From the NCBI GenBank assembly GCA_035934405.1, contig DASYXW010000101.1, positions 1 to 64,000 of the forward strand: 64,000 bases of DNA, written 5' to 3'. This DNA comes from DASYXW01 sp035934405 (lineage in GTDB: Bacteria > Acidobacteriota > Terriglobia > UBA7540). The notes under the pieces were generated by a model that saw only the letters and a program-made list of their open reading frames with translations, did no database searches and was not told where the DNA came from. The translations under genes were made by a program, and so were the position numbers. Every line of letters begins with the position of its first letter. The stretch's first letter is position 1. Below are positions 1 through 6,919 of this stretch, piece by piece.

Positions 1-288
1 ATCAATCTCATCCGCGTTCACCGTTTCCTTGTTCCGGAACAGCGCAATAATCAAGCCGAGGCCGACGGCGGCTTCGGCCGCAGCGTCGGTGATCACAAAA
101 ATGGCGAAGGCCTGGCCGTCGACGGAGTGGAACCATTGAGAAAAGGCCACCAGGTTGATGTTGACGGCGTTGAGAATTAGTTCGATGGACATCAGTATCA
201 CGATGACATTGCGGCGCGTGAGGACGCCGATCACGCCGATCGTGAATAGACCGGTGCCGAGAATGACGTAATAGTCGGTTGGAATCAT
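1..288 (-). CDS. nuoK: NADH-quinone oxidoreductase subunit K (3' end cut by window edge)
   Basis: Membrane subunit of complex I, part of the proton-translocating arm. Reading the minus strand from the ATG at 288 gives 96 codons beginning MIPTDYYVILG, with three hydrophobic segments and the NuoK signature region around ITDAAAEAAVGLG. The conserved glutamate in SIELILNAVN is present. NuoK is normally about 100 residues, so only the last few codons lie outside the window. The start ATG overlaps the nuoJ stop as ATGA, the usual sign of translational coupling. It ends the visible nuoC-D-H-I-J-K order, so nuoL, nuoM and nuoN would be expected just beyond the left edge (inference). Confidence 0.95.
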   Translation of the reverse strand, partial: MIPTDYYVILGTGLFTIGVIGVLTRRNVIVILMSIELILNAVNINLVAFSQWFHSVDGQAFAIFVITDAAAEAAVGLGLIIALFRNKETVNADEID

Positions 289-803
289 TCCAGATTCTTC
301 TTGGCCATCACCACCGCGCCCACCATGGCCACCAGCAGCAGCAGCGAGGCAATTTCCACCGGCAACATGTAACGCTGATAGAGGGCCGCCCCGATCGCCT
401 GAGTGTTGCCTGACGCTGCCTGCAGGGGCGAGATGGCTTGCGCGAGGATAATGCCGCCGCCACGCGAACCTTTGTAGAAAGCGTAGCCCAACTCAACGAG
501 AAGTAATGCGGCGGTGATGATCGCCAAACGCCACTGGCGGTTGAATTGCGCCTGCTTTGCCGCCACGTCGAGGTTGACCAGCATGATGACAAACAGGAAC
601 AGAACCATGATGCCGCCGACGTACAGGATGATCTGCACGGCGAACAGAAACTCCGCGTGCAGCATCAGGTAAATGCCGCCGACGGAGAACAACGTGACGA
701 CAAGCCAGATGGCGCTATGGATGGCGCTCCGGCGCGTGATGACCAGAATGGCGGAAACCAGCGCGAGCGCCGACAATGTGAAGAATGCGATGTGAGGAAG
801 CAT
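285..803 (-). CDS. nuoJ: NADH-quinone oxidoreductase subunit J
   Basis: Complex I membrane subunit of 172 residues, a normal length. Five hydrophobic segments are visible, and the conserved stretch HAEFLFAVQIILYVGGIMVLF identifies NuoJ. It lies between nuoI and nuoK in the standard order and overlaps nuoK by 4 nt. About 100 bp separate its start from the upstream nuoI. That spacer begins with a 7-nt periodic repeat array at 816-843. The C-terminus is short compared with some NuoJ proteins but ends in a typical membrane segment. Confidence 0.95.
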   Translation of the reverse strand: MLPHIAFFTLSALALVSAILVITRRSAIHSAIWLVVTLFSVGGIYLMLHAEFLFAVQIILYVGGIMVLFLFVIMLVNLDVAAKQAQFNRQWRLAIITAALLLVELGYAFYKGSRGGGIILAQAISPLQAASGNTQAIGAALYQRYMLPVEIASLLLLVAMVGAVVMAKKNLE

Positions 804-815
804 TTAAGAGCAGTC

Positions 816-843
816 GTCAGTTGTCAGTTGTCAGTCGTCAATG
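816..843. repeat. Heptanucleotide array between nuoI and nuoJ
   Basis: Four consecutive 7-mers of the type GTCAGTT / GTCAATG in exact 7-nt phase, ending 13 bp upstream of the nuoJ start. This is one of about a dozen arrays in the window with the same periodicity but different unit sequences. No coding role is seen here. Confidence 0.75.
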
Positions 844-904
844 CCACCTATCTTGCCCCTTACCGCGACCACTTTGTGCCTGCTTATATCCGCTGCGAAA
901 CTAC

Positions 905-1363
905 TCACCGACTATACCTGGTGGGCTCCGGCCCCTTTTCGAGCGTCGTGCGGTCCCAGATCAGCCCCTCGCGGCTGTACTGGGCGATCTCGAAATCCTG
1001 CGTGAGCTCAAGCGCGTCCACCGGGCAGGCGTCTTCGCACAGGCCGCAGAACATGCAGCGCGAGAGATCATAGGTGAACGTCGTCAGCTTCTTCTTGCGA
1101 TCTTCCGTCCGTTCCCATCCCACCACGATCAGGTTTTCCGGGCACGCCAGCGAGCACAGGTTGCAGGCGATGCAGAGTGTCTCCCCGGTCTCGGGATTGT
1201 TGTTCAGGCGCGGCGCGCCACGATAGCGCTCAGCGACCGGCGCCCGCTGCAAAGGATACTGCTCCGTATACGTGGCGCTGGGCCGCTGATAGGAGAACGT
1301 GAGTCTAAGACCTTTGATCAGGTCCACCAGGAAAATGCGCCGCAAGAAATCCTTAAATCCCAT
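905..1363 (-). CDS. nuoI: NADH-quinone oxidoreductase subunit I (2x[4Fe-4S] ferredoxin)
   Basis: Peripheral-arm subunit that carries clusters N6a and N6b and passes electrons towards N2 and quinone. The 152-residue protein has two ferredoxin motifs, CIACNLCSLACP (middle) and CMFCGLCEDACP (about 30 residues later), so all eight cysteine ligands are present. The N-terminus MGFKDFLRRIFLVDLIKGL is the usual amphipathic membrane-contact helix. It is downstream of nuoH with a gap of about 110 bp that holds no gene. The length is normal for the family. Confidence 0.96.
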   Translation of the reverse strand: MGFKDFLRRIFLVDLIKGLRLTFSYQRPSATYTEQYPLQRAPVAERYRGAPRLNNNPETGETLCIACNLCSLACPENLIVVGWERTEDRKKKLTTFTYDLSRCMFCGLCEDACPVDALELTQDFEIAQYSREGLIWDRTTLEKGPEPTRYSR

Positions 1364-1476
1364 GTCCGCTCCCTCTGCTTCCGTCCTTCGTCGTCCCGCG
1401 GGCGAGATTCTAACCTGTCCGACTCACAGCCTCAAGACATATTGCTAGTGATGGCACGCCTGCTCGTCAATCTCGA

Positions 1477-2688
1477 TTAACCGTTCGCCCCTTGCAACAC
1501 CCACGAGGTGGCGGCTGGAGCGTGAGCGTGAACGGCGTATACCACGACCGCGGTGACGATCAGGTTGGCGAGGGCCAGGGGAATCAGCCAGCGCCAGCCC
1601 ACGTTCATCAGTTGATCGTAACGGTAGCGCGGGAACGTGGCGCGATACCAGATGAAAGCATAAAGGAACGCGGTCACTTTCACCACGAACCAGAAGATTC
1701 CCTGAATGGCGTGCAGCACCGGCGGAAAAGAGACCAACGCCGCCAGCGCGACGCAGGCCACAGCCAACCCCACGAAGAAGCGCCTCTCTCCGGCCACTAA
1801 GCTCTTCAAACCCAGCCACAGAACGAAAATCGCCGCCCCCAGGAACGCCGCGATGGGCGCGTAGTCCAGAAAGTCGAGCGCGGGGACGTTCGAGAACGGC
1901 CGCAGCCATCCGCCCAGGAATAGCGTCACCGCGATGCACGACACCAGCACCATGTTGGTGTACTCCGCCAGAAAGTAGAGCGCGAAACGAAAACCGCTGT
2001 ACTCCGTATGGAAGCCCGCCGTTAGCTCGGATTCCGCCTCGGGCAGGTCAAATGGAGCGCGATTGGTTTCCGCGACCGCAGCGATGAGATAGATGATGAA
2101 CGCCACCGGCTGCAAGAAGATGTTCCACACGCCGATTTGCTGTTGCCGCGTGACGATCTCGACCATGCTTAGGGAATTCGAAATCAACAGCACGCCGACG
2201 ATGGCGATTCCCGCCGCCACCTCGTAACTCACGAGCTGCGCCGAGGAACGCAACGCCCCGAGCAGCGGATAGTGGCTGTTCGACGACCAGCCGCCCAGAA
2301 TGATGCCGTAGATGCCGAGTGAAGAAATGGCCAGAATCAGCAGCAGGCCGATATTGACGTCGGTGATGATGAAATTGTTGCCGTACGGTATGACGGCAAA
2401 CACCGTGAAGGCTGCAATCACGCTGATGACCGGCGCCAGCAGAAACAACCACTTGTCCGCGCCCGAAGGAACGATGTCTTCTTTAAGCAGCAGCTTCAGG
2501 CCATCGGCGATCGGTTGCAGCAAGCCCCACGGGCCAACGCGCATGGGTCCAAGGCGCGCCTGCATGAAGGCCAGCACCTTGCGCTCGAGGTACACCAAAT
2601 AGGCGACAAGGCCCGAAAGTACCGCAAAGACGATCAGGATCCGGATCGTCGCCAGAATTAAAGGATGGGTCTCGGCCAATTCCATCAT
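1477..2688 (-). CDS. nuoH: NADH-quinone oxidoreductase subunit H
   Basis: Complex I membrane subunit at the interface with the peripheral arm, which forms part of the quinone chamber. The 403-residue protein has about nine hydrophobic segments. Conserved blocks include YLERKVLAFMQARLGP near residue 35, GLLQPIADGLKLLLKED, and ETNRAPFDLPEAESELTAGF in the middle. The start directly abuts the nuoD stop (2688/2689), so the two are almost certainly co-translated. The C-terminal tail after RYDQLMNVGW is somewhat longer than in E. coli NuoH (about 325 residues). Confidence 0.97.
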   Translation of the reverse strand: MMELAETHPLILATIRILIVFAVLSGLVAYLVYLERKVLAFMQARLGPMRVGPWGLLQPIADGLKLLLKEDIVPSGADKWLFLLAPVISVIAAFTVFAVIPYGNNFIITDVNIGLLLILAISSLGIYGIILGGWSSNSHYPLLGALRSSAQLVSYEVAAGIAIVGVLLISNSLSMVEIVTRQQQIGVWNIFLQPVAFIIYLIAAVAETNRAPFDLPEAESELTAGFHTEYSGFRFALYFLAEYTNMVLVSCIAVTLFLGGWLRPFSNVPALDFLDYAPIAAFLGAAIFVLWLGLKSLVAGERRFFVGLAVACVALAALVSFPPVLHAIQGIFWFVVKVTAFLYAFIWYRATFPRYRYDQLMNVGWRWLIPLALANLIVTAVVVYAVHAHAPAATSWVLQGANG

Positions 2689-3801
2689 TCAGCGGTCCAC
2701 TTCTCCGAGCACAATGTCAATCGTGCCGATAATCGCCACCACGTCCGCAATCAGATGGCCGCGGACCATGGTGTCAAACGCTTGCAGATTCACGAACGAC
2801 GGCGGCCGCACGCGCACCCGGTACGGGTTGACGGTCCCGTCGCTCACCACCAGGTATCCGAGTTCGCCTTTGGGCGCTTCGATGGAGTGATAGACTTCGC
2901 CCACTGGCGGCTTAATCACCTTGCCGACCTTGCCGAAGATGGGTCCCGGAGCGATGCGCTCCACCGACTGGCGGATGATGCGCACCGACTGCCGCATTTC
3001 CTGGACGCGCACGATGTACCGGTCGTAGGTGTCGCCGCGCTCGCCGGTCGGCACGTCGAACTCCACTTTGTCGTAGGCTTCGTACGGCTGCGCCTTGCGG
3101 ACATCCCACTTGACGCCCGATCCGCGCAGCACCGGCCCGGTCGAGCCCAGCGCGATGGCGTCCTGGGGCGCGAGCACCCCCACGCCCTTCGTCCGCTTCA
3201 GCCAGATGCGGTTGCCGGTGAGCAGCGTCTCGTACTCGTCAATCTTCGGCAGGAAGTAGTCGCAGAACTTGAGGACTTCCTTCTCGAAACCGTCGTAGAG
3301 GTCGTACTGCAAGCCGCCGATGCGAAACGCATGAGTGGTAAGCCGTGCGCCGCAATAGTTCTCAAAGATTTTCAGGATTTCTTCGCGCTCCCGGAACGTG
3401 TAGAAAACGGGCGTCATGGCGCCGAGGTCGAGCGCGTGCGTCCCCAGCCACAGCAGGTGGCTGGCAATGCGCTGCAGTTCCGCGAGAATCATCCGCGTGT
3501 ACTGTGCGCGCGGCGGGAGTTCGGCGCCGAGCAACTTCTCCACTGCCTCGCAGTAACCCATGCCGTTGGTCACTGCGGCCACGTAATCCATGCGGTCCAC
3601 GTAAGGCGTGAATTGCTGGTAGGTGCGGTTCTCCGCTATTTTCTCCACGCCGCGATGCAGGTACCCGATAATGCACTCCGAGCCTGTCACCTTCTCGCCG
3701 TCCAGTTTCAACTTCACGCGCAAGACGCCATGCGTGGCCGGATGCTGCGGCCCCATGTTAATCACGAGCTCGTTGGCGTCGAGAAAAGTGGTTTCAGCCA
3801 T
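2689..3801 (-). CDS. nuoD: NADH-quinone oxidoreductase subunit D (49-kDa)
   Basis: Peripheral-arm subunit that forms the quinone-reduction site with NuoB. The 370-residue protein starts MAETTFLDANELVINMGPQHPATHG; the GPQHPATHG motif carries the quinone-site histidine. The C-terminus ends in the usual IDIVLGEVDR. Length is normal for a stand-alone NuoD, so it is not the NuoCD fusion of enterobacteria. The long open frame on the opposite strand is a GC-rich shadow. A 130-bp spacer with heptamer arrays separates it from nuoC upstream. Confidence 0.97.
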   Translation of the reverse strand: MAETTFLDANELVINMGPQHPATHGVLRVKLKLDGEKVTGSECIIGYLHRGVEKIAENRTYQQFTPYVDRMDYVAAVTNGMGYCEAVEKLLGAELPPRAQYTRMILAELQRIASHLLWLGTHALDLGAMTPVFYTFREREEILKIFENYCGARLTTHAFRIGGLQYDLYDGFEKEVLKFCDYFLPKIDEYETLLTGNRIWLKRTKGVGVLAPQDAIALGSTGPVLRGSGVKWDVRKAQPYEAYDKVEFDVPTGERGDTYDRYIVRVQEMRQSVRIIRQSVERIAPGPIFGKVGKVIKPPVGEVYHSIEAPKGELGYLVVSDGTVNPYRVRVRPPSFVNLQAFDTMVRGHLIADVVAIIGTIDIVLGEVDR

Positions 3802-3816
3802 GACCTTGAAGAAGAC

Positions 3817-3936
3817 GGAAGTCAGGAGTCAGAATGCCGCGCCTTGAAAGGCTAGTGCTTCTGGTGGTCGCTCGCGCTTCCAGCCATCGATTTTCTTCTG
3901 GCTCCTGACTCCTGGCTTCTGACTCCTGCTTCTCAT
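3817..3936. repeat. Two inverted heptanucleotide arrays between nuoC and nuoD
   Basis: The left arm (3817-3837) has units such as AGGAGTC and the right arm (3895-3936) units such as CTTCTGA and CTCCTGC, each in 7-nt phase. The arms are complementary: CAGGAGTCAGAA (3823-3834) is the exact reverse complement of TTCTGACTCCTG (3917-3928), so the nuoC-nuoD mRNA spacer can form a 12-bp stem with a loop of about 80 nt. The right arm runs into the nuoC stop codon. Confidence 0.75.
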
Positions 3937-4652
3937 TGTCCGCTCGGAATGTGCAGATTCGCCTGCACCCAGGCGTCGTCCTGCCGCAGGATATCGTAAT
4001 CCTTGCGCAGCGGGTGGCCCACCCATTCCTCTGGCAGCAGGATGCGCCTCAAATCCGGATGCCCGTCGAAAGGGATGCCGAACATATCAAAGACTTCGCG
4101 CTCCAGCCAATTCGCCACCGGCCAGACGCCCACCACAGACGGGATGCGCTCACCGTCCGCGGCCAGCACTTTCAACCGCACGCGGTCGTTGCGCTTAAAC
4201 GAGTAGAGAATGTAAATAATCTCAAACCGCTTTTCACGCTTGGGATAGTCCACTGCGGTTTCATCGGTCAGAAAGGTGTAGCCACCGCCTTCATCGCTCT
4301 TCAAAAATTCGCACACGGCAACGAGCGACTCCTTGGCGACGGTTAAGTACGGCTGATTGCGGAAAATGAGCGTATCGCTTGTGGCGCCCGGAAATCTTTT
4401 CTGCAGTTCTTCGACGAGCGGGCTCGACCACGGCTCCGGCTTGACCACCACCTTGGCCGCAGGAGCAGGCGGCTTGGGAGCGGCAGGCTTCGGCGGCGTT
4501 GGCGCCCCGGGGACAGCAACGGCTTCGGGAGGCGCGGGTGCTGCCGCCTGGGTCTTGGGTGGAGGAACGGCCGGACTGCCTTCCGGGGAAGGAGGCGTGG
4601 CAGGTGTTTCGGTTGGTCCCGGCGCGCCAGGAACCTTGGGTTCGTCAGCCAT
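3933..4652 (-). CDS. nuoC: NADH-quinone oxidoreductase subunit C (30-kDa) with Pro/Ala-rich N-terminal extension
   Basis: Peripheral-arm scaffold subunit that packs against NuoD. The conserved core covers roughly residues 75-239, with the family signature region ANWLEREVFDMFGIPFDGH and the terminal RRILLPEEWVGHPLRKDYD. Residues 1-75 are a low-complexity Pro/Ala/Lys-rich tail that is not part of the NuoC fold. nuoC is the first complex I gene visible; the next gene upstream is a metallo-hydrolase, so nuoA and nuoB are not adjacent here. nuoE, nuoF and nuoG are also absent between nuoD and nuoH. The stop codon lies at the edge of the heptamer array. Confidence 0.95.
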   Translation of the reverse strand: MADEPKVPGAPGPTETPATPPSPEGSPAVPPPKTQAAAPAPPEAVAVPGAPTPPKPAAPKPPAPAAKVVVKPEPWSSPLVEELQKRFPGATSDTLIFRNQPYLTVAKESLVAVCEFLKSDEGGGYTFLTDETAVDYPKREKRFEIIYILYSFKRNDRVRLKVLAADGERIPSVVGVWPVANWLEREVFDMFGIPFDGHPDLRRILLPEEWVGHPLRKDYDILRQDDAWVQANLHIPSGQ

Positions 4653-4735
4653 CTTCAGTTGTTGGCCAGTCTAGGAGAATCTCCGCCGCTCTGCTAAGCA
4701 ACTCTTCTAACACACGCTTCCAAACTCTGTCAACA

Positions 4736-5515
4736 CTACTGCGGATACCAGTTGAGGAATCGCACCTCGATGCCCGTGCCCTCAAGAGCCTTCTTGAAGA
4801 TGTTGAGGTCGGAGCCCTTATCGTGGTAGGGAATCACCACTCGCGGATGAAAAGCCTTCACCGCCTCGGCGGCTTCTTCCGGCGGCATGGTGTAAGGCAG
4901 ATTCATGCAGACAAACGCCACGTCAATATTCTTGAGCGCGCGCATTTCGGGAATGTTTTCCGTGTCGCCGGAGAAATAGAAGCGCTTGCCGCCATAGGTG
5001 AGCACGTAGCCGTTGCCCCGCCCCTTGGTGTGATAGAGTTCGCCGGGGGCCGGTCCGCGCACCAGGTTGTACATGGGGATCGCCTCGATCGTCCAACCGT
5101 GCCACGTCCTGGTCTCGCCGTTCGAGATGACGCTGGCGGTGGTCACGGTCTTGGCCACGGCCGCCGGCGCCATGATTTCGGTCGCAGGCTTGCTGACCTT
5201 GGCGATCGAAGCGGGGTCCATATGGTCGCCGTGGATGTCGGTGATCAGAATAAGGTCGGCGGGCGGGAGGCCGCCGAACCTGGCGGGCTTGGCGGGGTCG
5301 AGATAGATCACCTTACCTCCGGCCTGGATGAGCAAACTGGCGTGGTAGATGGGCGTGATCCTCACCGGCCCGTCCGATGTCTCGAAGATCTGAACGGAAC
5401 TCGCCGCTGCAGCCGGTAAGGCGCCGATGCATGCAGCCCCGAGAATAATTCCAAGCAAAGGTCCAAACCACAGCCCCAACGAAAGGCGGCAGGATAACTC
5501 AAGCAATGGTCTCAT
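4736..5515 (-). CDS. Exported MBL-fold metal-dependent hydrolase
   Basis: The 259-residue protein belongs to the metallo-beta-lactamase superfamily. An N-terminal hydrophobic segment ending near ALPAAAASS suggests export. The metal-binding motif is DIHGDHMD, where the usual THxHxDH first histidine is replaced by Asp-Ile, with further candidate ligands in FSGDTE and in PYHDKGSD near the C-terminus. This pattern resembles the UPF0173/Lactamase_B_2 type of hydrolase. The substrate cannot be told from sequence. A clear GGGAGG ribosome-binding site precedes the ATG. It is read in the same direction as nuoC, with an 80-bp gap. Confidence 0.85.
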   Translation of the reverse strand: MRPLLELSCRLSLGLWFGPLLGIILGAACIGALPAAAASSVQIFETSDGPVRITPIYHASLLIQAGGKVIYLDPAKPARFGGLPPADLILITDIHGDHMDPASIAKVSKPATEIMAPAAVAKTVTTASVISNGETRTWHGWTIEAIPMYNLVRGPAPGELYHTKGRGNGYVLTYGGKRFYFSGDTENIPEMRALKNIDVAFVCMNLPYTMPPEEAAEAVKAFHPRVVIPYHDKGSDLNIFKKALEGTGIEVRFLNWYPQ

Positions 5516-5624
5516 GTTTCAACCTCCCAAGCGATCATCCGTCCGGCAACACGGGCCAGGAACGCCGGCCAGGAAGACAGCGATGCTAGCACGCCCGGCG
5601 CGCCAGCGCAATTCCACCGGACCG

Positions 5625-5837
5625 CTGGTAGTGGGTCAGTTTGCTGTAGCGCCGCTCTATGAGCGGCGGATTCGATTGAAAAGAAAAGGCCGCCGGTCGC
5701 AGACCGGTGCTACAACGTCCAAACGGACCACGACCGGACCGCCGGGTAGTGGGTCAGTTTGACGCGTAGCGGCGGGTTTACCCCGCCATTTTGTGGCGGC
5801 ATGAAGCCGCCTCTACATCAAACTGACCTACTACCAG
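5625..5837. repeat. Palindromic MITE-like repeat, copy A
   Basis: The left end CTGGTAGTGGGTCAGTTTG (5625-5643) is matched by the right end CAAACTGACCTACTACCAG (5819-5837), an almost perfect 19-bp terminal inverted repeat. A third copy of the end motif lies inside (5746-5761). The interior holds hairpins such as GCCGCTCTATGAGCGGC. The left 110 bp are nearly identical to the reverse complement of copy B at 34003-34110. No coding capacity. The structure suggests two nested or adjacent insertions of a small non-autonomous element. Confidence 0.85.
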
Positions 5838-5850
5838 GAAACAAAAACAC

Positions 5851-5878
5851 TTGACACGGAATTAACTCATGATATATT
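5851..5878 (+). promoter_or_regulatory. Near-consensus sigma70-type promoter
   Basis: TTGACA at 5851-5856 and TATATT at 5873-5878 are separated by 16 bp, in a locally AT-rich stretch immediately to the right of repeat copy A. It points rightwards. The first supported gene downstream is the TonB receptor at 6920, a leader of about 1 kb if this promoter serves it. Transcription from it is not shown. Confidence 0.6.
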
Positions 5879-6919
5879 AGACAGGTTGGATGACCCCGCT
5901 GCTGTTATGCCCTTAAACCTCAGCAATACGTCCTGGCGCGAACCCCCGGTACAAATGGCTCCCCGACGGCTGCGTGTCCGTGCTGGATTTGATGAAAACA
6001 CAAGACTTAAACGAACCGCCAAACTATCTCCCATATTTTCTATGACTTGCTCAAACGAACTGTTTCGTATTAAGCACTGTGTTTTCTTGGAGATAATACG
6101 TTATTTCGGGAAAAGATTCGTTCACCCGGCGATCACCACTGCGAACCCCTACGAAAAACCTGGTGGTGGAAGTCGCAGAGCAATTCAACGAAGCAACTAT
6201 GTTGTGTTTTATCAGAAACTTACTTGCAATACACACCTAACGCAGATAGTAAGAACCAACATGATTATCACGTTTGATCCGGCAAATAAAAACCAAGCCG
6301 CCCGCGACTTGTGGCGCCAAGTCTCAGGGCGGACCCGGGCGGTGCCGGGAATGAAAGCGGAACAGAGGGAGCAATGACGGTCAAACCTGAAATGTTACTG
6401 AAAGTAGGTAAGTTGAATCCGAACGCAGCAGGCCCGATTTGCCGCCGGCTGGAGGCGAGTGGGTTTTAGCCATGACCGCAATCCTGTCTCAGCACCAGCA
6501 CCATCATCCACGAATACAAAGACTTAGTGGCAGCGCCGGAGCTAATCCGATAATCAGAAGAACCAAACCGGGCAAGGGGCCGGAGCTCGATGCCCCAGTG
6601 CGGTCCCTATGTTTTTCGATACTCCTAACTATGGTATCCCATATTTCCTGCAGTTGGAGCGGCAACCAGATATTGTATTATCTCATTTATTTTGTGTTGA
6701 CTAACAACAATATGACTTTGGGCTTGGGATTGCTTGTCCAAGACCGGAAGTCCAGCGTTAGAGCGCCGGATTTTGCTGTTGACAAGAGTTCTTGACGCAG
6801 ATAGTCTTCTTGGCTTTACGAACTCAAGGGCGGGCCGGAGCGCCTCCCTTCGAATTGGTCCTTTTTGTCACTCAACCGCGAATCGAAGTCAAAAAAATCA
6901 TGTCGGAGGAGGATTGCAG
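5879..6919. other. 1-kb region without a supported gene, upstream of the TonB receptor
   Basis: Lower GC than the surroundings, and no protein with recognisable features. An open frame at 5886-6377 begins with TTG, has no ribosome-binding site and an unconvincing composition. Another open frame runs from 6439 and overlaps the receptor frame. The receptor frame stays open back to 6734, but its real start is at 6920 with a good ribosome-binding site. The region could be a long leader, a decayed gene or an unrecognised RNA. Confidence 0.5.

Noticed and set aside
2665..3855. 396-residue open frame opposite nuoD
   Set aside because: It mirrors nuoD codons exactly, has His/Arg-rich composition and no motifs; nuoD is certain on the other strand.
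5886..6377. 163-residue open frame upstream of the TonB receptor
   Set aside because: It starts with TTG, lacks a ribosome-binding site and has no plausible protein character.
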